From Streptomyces aureus (lineage in GTDB: Bacteria > Actinomycetota > Actinomycetes > Streptomycetales > Streptomycetaceae), in assembly GCF_000725495.1 (NCBI RefSeq), contig NZ_JNZD01000013.1:248001-312000 (forward strand): a stretch of 64,000 nucleotides of DNA, written 5' to 3'. The translations under genes were made by a program, and so were the position numbers. The notes under the pieces were generated by a model that saw nothing but the letters and a program-made list of their open reading frames with translations, was not told the DNA's origin and ran no database searches. Positions 26,432 to 34,407 of the stretch are shown here, in pieces (the first letter of the stretch is position 1; every line of letters begins with the position of its first letter).

Positions 26432-27247
26432 TCACCCCGCGTCGGTCGAGAACAACCCGCCCGTCGGCCCCTGCTTGTCGCCGCCCTGGGCCTTCCTCAG
26501 GGCGTTGGCCAGGCTCTCGATGGTGAGGGACTGGAGGATCACCCGTCCGTTGCCCTCCAGGGTGGCCAGCGACAGGCCCTCGCCACCGAAGACCGCGTTC
26601 ATCAGCCCCTGCCGGTTGAGACCGCCGATGCGCTGGACGCCGTACTGGATGCCCTCCTCGAAGGCGACCACACAGCCGGTGTCCACCTCGATGCGGCCAC
26701 CGAAGTCGGCGGGGTTCAGGTCGATGAAGTTCCCCGCGCCCGCGATGATCACCGTGCCCCGGCCGGTGAACTTCTCCAGGACGAATCCCTCTCCGCCGCT
26801 GCGCCCGGTCCGGCCGCCCTGGAAGGCGATGCCGAACTGCACGGTGGACTCCGCAGCGACGAAGGCGTCCTTCTCGGCGAACCACGCGCGGCTGCCGTCG
26901 AGCTCCAGGGCCCGCATCTCGCCGGGCAGGACCCCCGCGAAGCCGACGGTGCCCTCGCCTCCCGTCGACGTGAAGTACTGGAACGCCAGCGATTCACCCG
27001 CGAGGGCGCGCTGACCCGCCTGCATGGCGGTGCCCACGGCCTGGCGCAGCATCCCGCCCATGCCGCCCGCGCCGCCGCGCTGTCCGCCGCCCCCGCCGGC
27101 CGACGGTCCGGACAGGCGGGTCTCCATGGTCACGTTGGTCGTCTTGAACAGGAACTTTCCCGCTTCGCAGTACACGGTCTGGCCGAGGCCCAGGTTGACG
27201 ACCGCCATCTGCATGGCATTGCCGACGATCTCTTGCTGAAGGGTCAC
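26432..27247 (-). CDS. AIM24/TIGR00266-family protein
   Basis: The 271-residue protein begins at GTG 27247 (VTLQQEIVGNAMQMAVV) and shows the beta-rich AIM24 fold. It has LGLGQTVYCEAGKFLF, a Gly/Met-rich insert GGGGGQRGGAGGMGGMLRQA, the LPGEMRAL and SRAWFAEKDAFVAAE strands, and GNFIDLNPADFGGRIEVDTG. Family members are cytoplasmic or membrane-associated and trimerise; their function is not established in bacteria. A longer upstream frame passes through a 45-bp repeat and is not used. Confidence 0.88.
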   Translation of the reverse strand: MTLQQEIVGNAMQMAVVNLGLGQTVYCEAGKFLFKTTNVTMETRLSGPSAGGGGGQRGGAGGMGGMLRQAVGTAMQAGQRALAGESLAFQYFTSTGGEGTVGFAGVLPGEMRALELDGSRAWFAEKDAFVAAESTVQFGIAFQGGRTGRSGGEGFVLEKFTGRGTVIIAGAGNFIDLNPADFGGRIEVDTGCVVAFEEGIQYGVQRIGGLNRQGLMNAVFGGEGLSLATLEGNGRVILQSLTIESLANALRKAQGGDKQGPTGGLFSTDAG

Positions 27248-27338
27248 GCCGGAAGAACGTCGGAAACGGAACAAAGAGTTCCGCCTGGCCGGGTGACGTG
27301 CGCACCCACGCGCTCGCCTCCCCGGCCGGGGCTCTCCC

Positions 27339-27443
27339 GGCACCCGTCCGCGTCCCGGCCGAAGCCCTGGACCGTGTCGCCCCGGCACCCGTCCGCGACC
27401 CTGCCGAAGCCCTGGACCGTGTCGCCCCGGCTCGCGTCCGCCC
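27339..27443. repeat. 45-bp direct repeat (about 2.3 copies) upstream of the AIM24 gene
   Basis: The unit CACCCGTCCGCG...GCCGAAGCCCTGGACCGTGTCGCCCCGG begins at 27341 and 27386, with a partial third copy at 27431. It lies in the non-coding leader of the AIM24 gene and directly abuts the large inverted repeat at 27443. Confidence 0.75.
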
Positions 27444-27504
27444 TAGGGCCTGTCTGACAGTTCCCGTCTGCGGGCGACGACGCGAATTGTCAGACAGGCC
27501 CTAG
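27443..27504. mobile_element. 62-bp MITE-like palindrome with CTAG ends; also a strong hairpin
   Basis: A 17-bp perfect inverted repeat (27443-27459 and 27488-27504), CTAGGGCCTGTCTGACA and its complement, extends inward to about 21 pairs with one mismatch. CTAG at each outer edge looks like a palindromic target site. Terminal repeats of this kind are typical of miniature non-autonomous IS elements, but no transposase is in the window. As RNA it forms a long hairpin exactly at the 3' end of the RTX-type gene, whose TAG stop lies in the outer CTAG, so it probably terminates that transcript. The element interpretation is inference; the palindrome is certain. Confidence 0.6.
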
Positions 27505-28339
27505 TCCTGGAACACCCGGTCGGCCCCCTGGCCGCCGGAGAGCCGGTCCGTGCCCGTGCCGCCGTGCAGCAGATCGTTGCCGGTGTTGCCGTAGATCGTG
27601 TCGCCGCCCGCGTCGCCGTACAGCCTGTCGTTGCCGCGGCCGCCGGAGATGAGGTCGGCACCGGCCCCGCCGTGGACGACGTCGTCGCCGTCGTCGCCGT
27701 ACAAGCCGTACTCCTGACCCGAGGCGGTGCCGAAGAGGACGTCGTCGCCGGGGCCGCCGTGGCACGTGACGGCACAGCCGGTGAGCGTGTCGTCGCCCGC
27801 GCCGCCGAAGGATCCCGTGCCGTAGACACCGCCGCCGCCGGTGAGACGGTCGTCGCCGTCGTCCCCGTAGATCACGGTGCCGCCGTTGCCCTTGAGGACG
27901 TCGTCGCCCTTGCCGCCGTGCAGCGTGCTCAGCACGGGTCCGGTGGCCGTCACCGTGTCGTCGCCGTCGCCGAGATAGGCCTCGTAGTCGTCCAGTTCGC
28001 CGGTGCCCCCGACGCCCGCGTACGTCGTGCACTCGACGACCTTGTGATCGGCCGCCGTCGGATAGCGGCACGTGTCCACGGTGAAGGTGATGGTGTACCT
28101 GTCGCGGAAGGTGGTGTGGACCTCGTAGTGGTCCTCGGAGCCGACGTCGACGTTCCTGGCGGTGACCTTCAGGTCGTTGGCCTGCCCGGCGGCGGCCGTG
28201 TACCGGAGGTTCCCGTAGGCGGTGCGGCCGATCGAGGCCGGACCCGCCGTGACGGCGTCGGCGGTGGTCCCGCACCCACGCCCGTACCGGCGGCGAGAGC
28301 GAGCGAGGCGGTGGTGGCGATCGTCCTTAACGTGCGCAT
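27501..28339 (-). pseudogene. Secreted RTX-type (haemolysin-repeat) calcium-binding protein with a one-base frameshift
   Basis: ATG at 28339 (GAAGGG ten nt upstream) opens a signal peptide [20 protein letters not shown], but that frame then leaves the conserved sequence. The following domain, in another frame, reads [19 protein letters not shown] and runs to a long series of GGxGxDxLxG nonapeptides ([44 protein letters not shown]) ending in TAG at 27501. Adding one G to the GGG at minus-strand 28271-28269 restores a single frame of about 279 residues ([13 protein letters not shown]). It is either a real disruption, a slippage-prone site or a sequencing error. The intact product would be secreted and bind calcium in a parallel beta-roll. 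Confidence 0.75.
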
Positions 28340-28787
28340 GCGGAAATGGCCCTTCGCGGAGTCGGTGGTGAACGAGCCGGCGGGGAAGGCCGCCGGCTTC
28401 TGCGTCGTCGGCGCCGCCCTCGTCGTCACGGCGGCCGGCGGTCGATCGGTGCCCCCGCAGTGGTGTGCGGGTGGTCCTGGTGCTGGTTCACCCGGTGGGA
28501 CACCGTGCCCCGGGCGGGGGTTGTAGCGGATTTCCGCTCATCGACCGGACGAAGCCTTGTTTCGCCCGCCGTTCACCGGTGGGACACCGGCATGCGGCCG
28601 CCGATCCTCCACGGTGTCACCCGGCACTGGAGACATATGGATGCCCGACCTCTCCACCAACCGCCGTGCCCCGCGCGGGACTTGATGCCCGGAGACGGGC
28701 CGTGTGCGGCTCCGCTCCGGAGATCGCTACGATGCGCCGGGGCCGCGCCCAGGAAGCGCGGAAAACGTTTTCAGGAGGGGGATTCCT
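28340..28787. other. 448-bp divergent intergenic region; no gene recognised
   Basis: This segment lies between the start of the RTX-type gene (minus) and the SPFH gene (plus). Open frames in it have no recognisable domain and poor codon bias. It must contain both promoters; I see no clear operator. Confidence 0.45.
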
Positions 28788-29678
28788 GTGTTCGTGCTGT
28801 CCGTACTGCTGCTCATAACCGCCGTGGTGCTCCTGCTGGTCGGCCGCGGCCGCACCGGAGCGGGCCAGTGGAAGCTCGGGGCCGCGCTCAGCGCCCTGGC
28901 CGCCCTGCTGGCGGGCGCCTTCGCCTGCGTCCAGGTCGTCGACGCCTCCGAGGTCGGCGTGCCGGTGACCTTCGGCAAGATCGGCACCCCGCTGGTCTCG
29001 GGCGTCCACCTCACGTCGCCGTTCACCGACGTCACGTCCTTCTCCACCCGCCCGGTGGACCTCGACCTCAACGGCAAGGACCGGGTGGAGGTCCGGTCCT
29101 CGCAGGGCGGGGTGCTGTACGCGGACGTCACCGTCAAGTGGGCCGTGGTGCCGGGCAAGGCCGTCGCGCTGTACCGGCTGGCGGGCAGCGGGGACGCCGT
29201 CGAGGAGCGGCTGGTGCTGCCGGACAGTCGCGAGATCATCCGCAACGTCTTCGCGAAGCACACCAGCGAGGAGGGCTACGCGTCCGCCCGTGAGCAGATC
29301 GGCTCGGAGATCGCCGCCCTCGTCAAGGAACGGCTGGCACCGCGCGGGATCGACGTCACGTCCGTGAACCTGCGCAATGTGCGTCCGTCGGACAAGCTGC
29401 AGGAGCAGATCGACAAGAAGATCCAGCAGGAGCAGGCCACCGAGCGGGCCACCGAGGCGGCCCGTACGGCGAAGGCGGAGGCGGAGCGCAAGCGGATCGA
29501 GGCGGAGGGCATCGCCCGCGCCAACAAGATCATCGAGCGGTCGCTGAGCGACAAGGTGCTCTACAACCAGTGCCTGGAGGCGTACAAGGAGGCCGCGAAG
29601 TCCAACCCGGTGTACGCCGTGCCGTGCGGTACGGACGCGAACGGCACGCCGGTCATCGTGGACAACGGCAAGAAGTGA
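28788..29678 (+). CDS. SPFH/Band 7 (prohibitin-like) membrane protein
   Basis: GTG at 28788 follows AGGAGGGG by nine nt and gives a 296-residue protein. Two hydrophobic segments near the N-terminus (FVLSVLLLITAVVLLLVG and ALSALAALLAGAFACVQVV) anchor it. The SPFH domain follows (VGVPVTFGKIGTPLVSGVHL, VEVRSSQGGVLYADVTVKW), and then a helical Ala/Glu/Arg-rich coiled-coil stretch (about 215-255). Band 7 proteins scaffold membrane microdomains or regulate membrane proteases. No NfeD-like or protease partner gene is adjacent. The stop is followed by a hairpin shared with the converging ferredoxin-like gene. Confidence 0.93.
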   Translation: MFVLSVLLLITAVVLLLVGRGRTGAGQWKLGAALSALAALLAGAFACVQVVDASEVGVPVTFGKIGTPLVSGVHLTSPFTDVTSFSTRPVDLDLNGKDRVEVRSSQGGVLYADVTVKWAVVPGKAVALYRLAGSGDAVEERLVLPDSREIIRNVFAKHTSEEGYASAREQIGSEIAALVKERLAPRGIDVTSVNLRNVRPSDKLQEQIDKKIQQEQATERATEAARTAKAEAERKRIEAEGIARANKIIERSLSDKVLYNQCLEAYKEAAKSNPVYAVPCGTDANGTPVIVDNGKK

Positions 29679-29680
29679 CA

Positions 29681-29717
29681 CCGGTGCAGGGCGGCCCGGC
29701 CGGTCGCCCTGCGTCCG
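29681..29717. terminator. Bidirectional hairpin between SPFH and ferredoxin-like genes
   Basis: GCAGGGCG (29686-29693) and CGCCCTGC (29705-29712) pair perfectly around an 11-nt loop that is itself GC-rich. It lies between two converging stops (29678 and 29733). There is no U-tract, as is usual for Streptomyces terminators. Confidence 0.6.
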
Positions 29718-29732
29718 GTGCGCCGGCCTGCC

Positions 29733-30107
29733 TCAGGAACCGGCCGTGCGCCGGGGCGGGTCGAAGGTGTAGAGGCCGAGGATGTCCGGGAGCGGCGCCA
29801 CTCCCGGACCGCCGGCCCGCGCCCAGGCCACGATGTCCTCGGTCGCGTCCGGGTCGTTGACGAGTCCGAGCCAGACCGGACGTCCGCCCGCGGCCCGGCC
29901 CGCGGAGGACGGCTGTACGACGACGACGTTGGCCTGGTCGCACACGTCGAGGCACTCGGAGATACGCACCGGCACCTCCGCTCGCAGGCGCGCGGTCTGC
30001 GCGGCGTGGTCCACTCCGGTCACCTTGGGACTGCCGCAGCAGCAGTCCCGGCAGACGACGACCCGGCACGGCGCGGGTCCGGCCCGCCCAACGGGCCTTT
30101 CTGACAC
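29733..30107 (-). CDS. (2Fe-2S) ferredoxin-like (thioredoxin-fold) protein under a cobalamin riboswitch
   Basis: The 124-residue protein from GTG 30107 contains CRDCCCGSPK and ECLDVCDQANVVVVQPS, the cysteine arrangement of thioredoxin-like [2Fe-2S] ferredoxins, then the conserved GRPVWLGLVND segment. Cysteine-rich loops and size fit an electron-transfer or metal-handling role in the cytoplasm. A cobalamin riboswitch lies immediately upstream on the same strand, so expression should fall when B12 is plentiful. This suggests a function in cobalamin synthesis, cobalt handling or a B12-independent alternative. No cob or cbi gene is in the window, so the pathway link is inference. Confidence 0.85.
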   Translation of the reverse strand: MSERPVGRAGPAPCRVVVCRDCCCGSPKVTGVDHAAQTARLRAEVPVRISECLDVCDQANVVVVQPSSAGRAAGGRPVWLGLVNDPDATEDIVAWARAGGPGVAPLPDILGLYTFDPPRRTAGS

Positions 30108-30149
30108 ATGTCCTGACGGTGTATCGGGCACGGGGTGCCCCTCCCCTCC

Positions 30150-30340
30150 CGGGGAGATCCGCCCCGGTGTCGCTGAGGAGGCGACCGCGTGAGTCTCCTG
30201 GCTCCCGGATCTCCGAACGCCCGGCCCCGCCGCCCCGGTCGGGGCGGTGGCACACCGGAACGCGCTCACCGGTCACAGTGGCGGGACCGCGCCGGATTCA
30301 CACCGGCTTCCTCGTACCGCCGTCGCCTTATGTCGCCGGT
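30150..30340 (-). promoter_or_regulatory. Cobalamin (adenosylcobalamin) riboswitch
   Basis: Read on the minus strand, the segment contains the conserved core GCCGGTGTGAATCCGGCGCG (30310-30291) followed by GTCCCGCCACTGTGACC. Downstream comes the B12 box GGAGCCAGGAGACTC (around 30205-30191), in the order and spacing of the cobalamin riboswitch. The peripheral stem (CCCCGACCGGGGCGG region, 30226-30246) lies between them. Downstream GC-rich hairpins, including GGGCAC-GGG-GTGCCC at 30125-30139, lie just before the GTG at 30107 and probably form the expression platform. Confidence 0.92.
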
Positions 30341-30475
30341 CATCCTCTCATCCGCCGGAGTCGGCCCCGCGGCCGGAGAAATCGGTCCCCCGTCTGCGAA
30401 GTCGGCTCCGGGTCCCGCGAATTCGGTGTCCGTTCGCCGCCAGCGCCCCGGCTGCGCGGGAGGTGGGATGGACGC

Positions 30476-31225
30476 ATGACTTCTCAGGAGACCATGAACG
30501 GCAAGGTGGCCCTCGTGACCGGTGGGAGCCGGGGCATCGGGGCCGCGACGGCGCTGCGGCTGGCCCGCGAGGGTGCGGACGTGGCCGTGACCTATGTGAA
30601 CGGCAAGGAGGCGGCGGAGGACGTCGTCCGGGGTGTCGAGGCGCTCGGACGCCGGGGGCTCGCGCTGCGCGCGGACTCGGCCGACCCGGTGGAGTCCGGC
30701 TCGGTGGCCGACCGGGTCGTCGCGGAGTTCGGACGGCTCGACGTGCTCGTCAACAACGCGGGCGTCGGTGTGCTGGGGCCGCTGGAGTCCCTGTCCCTGG
30801 AGGATGTGGACCGGGTGCTCGACGTGAACGTCCGGGGGGTCTTCCTGGCTTCCCGGTCCGCCGCGCCGCACCTCGGGGACGGCGGGCGGATCGTGACGAT
30901 CGGGAGCTGCATGACGCAGAGGGTCCCCGGCCCCGGGGGAACGCTCTATGCGATGAGCAAGTCCGCGCTGACCGGCCTGACCAAGGCACTCGCGCGGGAG
31001 CTGGGCGCCCGCGGGATCACCGCCAACATCGTCCATCCCGGCCCCGTCGACACGGACATGAACCCGGCGGACGGCCCCTACGCCCCGGACCAGAGCGCGA
31101 TGACCGCCGTGGGCCGCTTCGGCGCCGCCGAGGAGGTCGCCTCGATGGTCGCGTACCTGGCGAGCGGGGAGGCGGCGTACGTGACGGGTGCGGAGTTCTC
31201 CGTGGACGGAGGCCACGCGGCCTGA
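30476..31225 (+). CDS. Short-chain dehydrogenase/reductase (SDR)
   Basis: The 249-residue protein is a classical SDR: cofactor motif TGGSRGIG (15-22), NNAG (93-96), catalytic S144, Y158 and K162 (YAMSK) and the GPVDTDMNP loop after strand 6. The closing segment YLASGEAAYVTGAEFSVDGG is typical of FabG-like enzymes. The Ala/Arg-rich region after strand 2 suggests NADP(H) preference. It lies divergently from the riboswitch-controlled gene, and ATG at 30476 is preceded by GGGAGGTGGG about ten nt upstream. Its substrate cannot be told from sequence and no pathway genes adjoin it. Confidence 0.92.
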   Translation: MTSQETMNGKVALVTGGSRGIGAATALRLAREGADVAVTYVNGKEAAEDVVRGVEALGRRGLALRADSADPVESGSVADRVVAEFGRLDVLVNNAGVGVLGPLESLSLEDVDRVLDVNVRGVFLASRSAAPHLGDGGRIVTIGSCMTQRVPGPGGTLYAMSKSALTGLTKALARELGARGITANIVHPGPVDTDMNPADGPYAPDQSAMTAVGRFGAAEEVASMVAYLASGEAAYVTGAEFSVDGGHAA

Positions 31226-31557
31226 CACCCACCCCACGCCGCACGTGTCCTCGGCGGACGGCCCTTGCCAGCCGGGCCCCGAGCGGCGCGGACATCCCGG
31301 CCCCGACCGCGCGCCCCTGACCCGGCGGGTCAGACCGCACCCACCCCGACAGGACCACCCGGAGCAGAAGGACCGAGCGGCGCGGGCCACGCCGCGGGCC
31401 CCCGCGCCACACGGACCAGACCTGCACGGGGGCCGACCGCTCGGGGCGAGCATCGCGGGCCCCGGCCTCACGGTCACCGACCTCAGGGGGCGGACATCCC
31501 CGGCCCCCGCCTCCCGGTCACCGGCCTCACGGGGCGGAGACCACCGACCCTCTCGCT
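31226..31557. terminator. 332-bp convergent gap with a CTGACCC-GGC-GGGTCAG hairpin (31318-31334)
   Basis: The region between the SDR stop and the allantoicase stop contains no gene. A 7-bp perfect stem with a three-base loop lies at 31318-31334 and could help terminate the SDR transcript. The rest is GC-rich, frame-open sequence without homology. Confidence 0.4.
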
Positions 31558-32673
31558 TCAGCCGCCCAGTTCCTGGTGGCGGGCCGTCAGGGCCGACGCT
31601 CCCGGCTCCGTGAGGGAGCCGAAGAGGCGGAGGCGGGAGATGCCTCCGTCCGGGAAGATGTCCACGCGCGCGTGCGTGCCGACGGCCGGGGCGGCGAGCG
31701 GGAAGCGGTGGTTCGTGTCGGGCTGGAGGCGGGTGCGGGGCAGGATCTCGGTCCACTCCCCCGTGTCGCCGTTCCGTACCGACACCGAGGCCCAGCCGGC
31801 GCTGTTGCCCTTCAGATACGCCGTGTCGATCTCCAGGGCACGGATCTCGGACTGGGCGGCGAGGCGGTAGCGGATCCAGTCGTGGCCGTCGTCGCGGCGC
31901 CGGCGGGTCTCCCAGCCGTCGTCCATCTTGCGCGAACGGCCGGGCTGGATGGTGTTGGCGGCGGGCGAGTAGAAGAGGTCGGAGGCGTCCTCGACCTGTC
32001 CGCCGTTCTCCAGGGCGACCACGTCGAAGGTGCCGAGGGCGGACAGCCAGCGCGGGTCGGGCACGACCTCGCCGTACACCCGCAGGCGCGCGATGCCCCC
32101 GTCGGGATGCTGGTTGACGCGCAGGTGCGTGAACCGCTGTTCCATCTGGACCGCGAACCCGTTGGCCGCGTGGCCGCCGACCGGGGTGCGCGGGACGAGG
32201 GTGGTCCACTTCACCTCGTCCGCGAGCAGTTCCTCGGGCGAGGGCGAACCGGGGACCGAGGCGCCCTCGACCGACACGGCCTGCGGGTAGTTGCCGCGGA
32301 AGTGGGCCGTGTCGACGACGATCCCGCGGACGACACCGGGGGCGCCGAGGCGCACGAGGGCCCAGTCGTGGTCCTCGGCGGTGGGCCACGGGTGCTCGGC
32401 CGAGACGCCGCGGCGGCGCCGGGTCTCCCAGCCGTCCATGATCTTGCCCTTGTGGCCGAAGTGCTCGGGGTCGAACACGGCGGCCCCGGGCAGCAGGAGG
32501 TTCTCACGCTGGGCGAAGAACTCGTCGTTGGCGGCGACGACCGCCGCGCCGAGCCGCCGGTCCGCGAGATCGGCGTACCGGGTGAAGGGGAAGTCGGCGG
32601 TGCGGTAGTCCGCGTACGGGTCTCCGCCTCCGTAGGGGTTCGCGTCTCCGGTGAAACTCTGGGGCGCCGTCAC
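31558..32673 (-). CDS. alc: Allantoicase
   Basis: The 371-residue protein has the duplicated beta-sandwich allantoicase domain: two copies of a KMDGWETRRRR-type motif (KIMDGWETRRRRG and KMDDGWETRRRRDDGHDW) and two copies of the RLRVYGEV/RLRLFGSL edge strand. The N-terminal DFPFTRYADLADRRLGAAVV is characteristic. It hydrolyses allantoate to ureidoglycolate and urea. GTG at 32673 gives the usual length, although the nearest purine-rich site (AAAGGA) is 13 nt away. It is 47 nt downstream of the allantoinase gene, in the same operon. Confidence 0.94.
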   Translation of the reverse strand: MTAPQSFTGDANPYGGGDPYADYRTADFPFTRYADLADRRLGAAVVAANDEFFAQRENLLLPGAAVFDPEHFGHKGKIMDGWETRRRRGVSAEHPWPTAEDHDWALVRLGAPGVVRGIVVDTAHFRGNYPQAVSVEGASVPGSPSPEELLADEVKWTTLVPRTPVGGHAANGFAVQMEQRFTHLRVNQHPDGGIARLRVYGEVVPDPRWLSALGTFDVVALENGGQVEDASDLFYSPAANTIQPGRSRKMDDGWETRRRRDDGHDWIRYRLAAQSEIRALEIDTAYLKGNSAGWASVSVRNGDTGEWTEILPRTRLQPDTNHRFPLAAPAVGTHARVDIFPDGGISRLRLFGSLTEPGASALTARHQELGG

Positions 32674-32720
32674 GGTGATCAGGGGTTCCTTTCGGGAGTC
32701 GGCCGCCGCGGGGCGGGCGA

Positions 32721-34061
32721 TCAGGGGGTGCGGGTCAGCAACCGGCCCTGCGGTCCGGTGAACTCGCCGTCCGCGAAGACGCGTTCGCCGCGCAGCCACG
32801 TCGACTTCACGACACCGCTGAGGGTCCGGCCCGCGTAGGCGGTCACGCGGTTGCGGTGCTGGAGCGCGGCCGGGTCGACGGTGAAGGTCTCGTCGGGGGC
32901 GAACACCGCGAAGTCGGCGTCGTGGCCCGCCGCGACGGCGCCCTTGCGGTCGCCGAGGCCGACCAGGCCGGCCGTGCGGGAGGACATCCAGCGGACCACG
33001 TCCTCCAGGCCGTGGCCGCGTCGGCGGGCCTCGGTCCAGACGGCGGAAAGGCTCAGCTGGAGGCCGGAGATGCCGCCCCACGCGGTCGCGAAGTCGTCCG
33101 TCTTGAGGTCGGCGGTCGACGGGGAGTGGTCGGTGACCACGCAGTCGATCGTGCCGTCGGCCAGCGCCCGCCACAGCAGGTCCTGGTTGGCGGCCTCGCG
33201 GATGGGCGGGCAGCACTTGAACTCGCTTGCGCCGTCCGGGACTTCCTCGGCGGTCAGGGTGAGGTAGTGCGGGCAGGTCTCCACAGTGAGCCGGACGCCG
33301 TCCGCCTTCGCCTCGGCGATCAGCGGGAGCGCGTCGCTCGACGACAGGTGCAGCACGTGCACCCGGGCGTCGAGGCGTCCGGCCAGCGCGACCAAACTCC
33401 CGATGGCGCTGTCCTCGGCGTCACGGGGGCGCGAGGCGAGGAAGTCGGCGTACTTGCGGCCGCCCTTCTGCGGGGCGGCGGCGAGGTGGCCGGGGTCCTC
33501 GGCGTGCACGATCAGCAGGCCGCCGAAGCCCGCGATCTCGCCGAGGGAACGGGCGAGTTGCTCCTGGTCCAGCTCGGGGAACTCCTCGACCCCGGACGGA
33601 GACAGGAACGCCTTGAACCCGAAGACGCCGGCATCGTACAGGGGACGCAGGTCGCCGACGTTGCCGGGCAGCGCGCCGCCCCAGAAGCCGACGTCGACGT
33701 GCGCCTTGGAGCGGGCGACGTCCTGCTTCGTACGCAGGCCCGCGACCGTCGTCGTGGGCGGGAGGGAGTTGAGCGGCATGTCGATCAGGGTGGTGATGCC
33801 GCCGGCGGCCGCGGCCCGGGTCGCGGTCCAGAAGCCCTCCCACTCGGTGCGGCCGGGGTCGTTCACATGGACGTGGGTGTCGACGAGGCCGGGTAGCAGG
33901 ACGTCGTCGCCGAGGTCCTCGCACCGGGCGCCGGACGGCATCTTGGCGTCGTACGGCAGCACCGCCGTGATCCGGCCCGCGGCGACCGCGACCGACGCGG
34001 CGCGCGTCCCCTCGGGAGTGATGACACGCGTCGAGCGCAGCACCAGTTCGGCATCGGACAC
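32721..34061 (-). CDS. allB: Allantoinase
   Basis: The 446-residue cyclic amidohydrolase carries the metal-binding motif [16 protein letters not shown], the carbamylated lysine in [11 protein letters not shown], further ligands in [10 protein letters not shown] and [11 protein letters not shown], and the catalytic aspartate in VTDHSPS. This pattern, including the [11 protein letters not shown] substrate loop, is that of allantoinase rather than dihydroorotase. It opens allantoin to allantoate with zinc. It is first in a two-gene operon with allantoicase and is divergent from the IclR regulator gene. The intervening 346 bp contain three palindromes that are candidate operators. Confidence 0.96.
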   Translation of the reverse strand: MSDAELVLRSTRVITPEGTRAASVAVAAGRITAVLPYDAKMPSGARCEDLGDDVLLPGLVDTHVHVNDPGRTEWEGFWTATRAAAAGGITTLIDMPLNSLPPTTTVAGLRTKQDVARSKAHVDVGFWGGALPGNVGDLRPLYDAGVFGFKAFLSPSGVEEFPELDQEQLARSLGEIAGFGGLLIVHAEDPGHLAAAPQKGGRKYADFLASRPRDAEDSAIGSLVALAGRLDARVHVLHLSSSDALPLIAEAKADGVRLTVETCPHYLTLTAEEVPDGASEFKCCPPIREAANQDLLWRALADGTIDCVVTDHSPSTADLKTDDFATAWGGISGLQLSLSAVWTEARRRGHGLEDVVRWMSSRTAGLVGLGDRKGAVAAGHDADFAVFAPDETFTVDPAALQHRNRVTAYAGRTLSGVVKSTWLRGERVFADGEFTGPQGRLLTRTP

Positions 34062-34109
34062 CCGGACCCCTCTCGTCGCCGCCGTCGACTCCCGTTGCCG
34101 CAGGGTTGC

Positions 34110-34141
34110 TTCCGCGTAACGGAATTCAACTTTCTGTTGAA
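34110..34141. promoter_or_regulatory. Composite operator: TTCC-N7-GGAA directly followed by TTCAAC-N5-GTTGAA
   Basis: TTCCGCGTAACGGAA (34110-34124) is an exact inverted repeat (5+5 around 5). Base 34125 begins TTCAACTTTCTGTTGAA, a second exact inverted repeat (6+6 around 5), ending at 34141. Both lie 50-80 bp upstream of allB. Related pairs occur upstream of malate synthase (41277-41309), and the second type recurs upstream of the uricase operon (63017-63033), which supports a regulatory role. Confidence 0.65.
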
Positions 34142-34241
34142 GAAGTCTTCACTCCCGGATCCCGCGCCGTCAAGAGCCGCCTTTCCGCCCCCGCCTCCCC
34201 GCCCGGCCGCTTCGGGAGTCCGCACGCACGACACTGGAGTA

Positions 34242-34256
34242 TTCCGCGCTGCGGAA
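34242..34256. promoter_or_regulatory. Second TTCCG-N5-CGGAA operator on the IclR side
   Basis: TTCCGCGCTGCGGAA repeats the symmetry and 12 of 15 bases of the site at 34110. It lies about 150 bp upstream of the IclR-family start, a position fitting autoregulation. Confidence 0.6.
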
Positions 34257-34407
34257 TTACTCTTCCGATGAGCAGAATGTGGCTTTACCCTACCGGGCGG
34301 CCGATCGACCGCCGGGTAGGCTGCGTCTCTGCCCGCCCGCCACCGCCGCCTCTCGAGACTTCTTCGGGTCACCCCGCTCGATTCCGCGCCCCGAAAGGAC
34401 CGCCGCC

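Noticed and set aside
31226..31557. Additional gene between SDR and allantoicase
   Set aside because: Open frames are low-complexity Pro/Arg sequences without start context.
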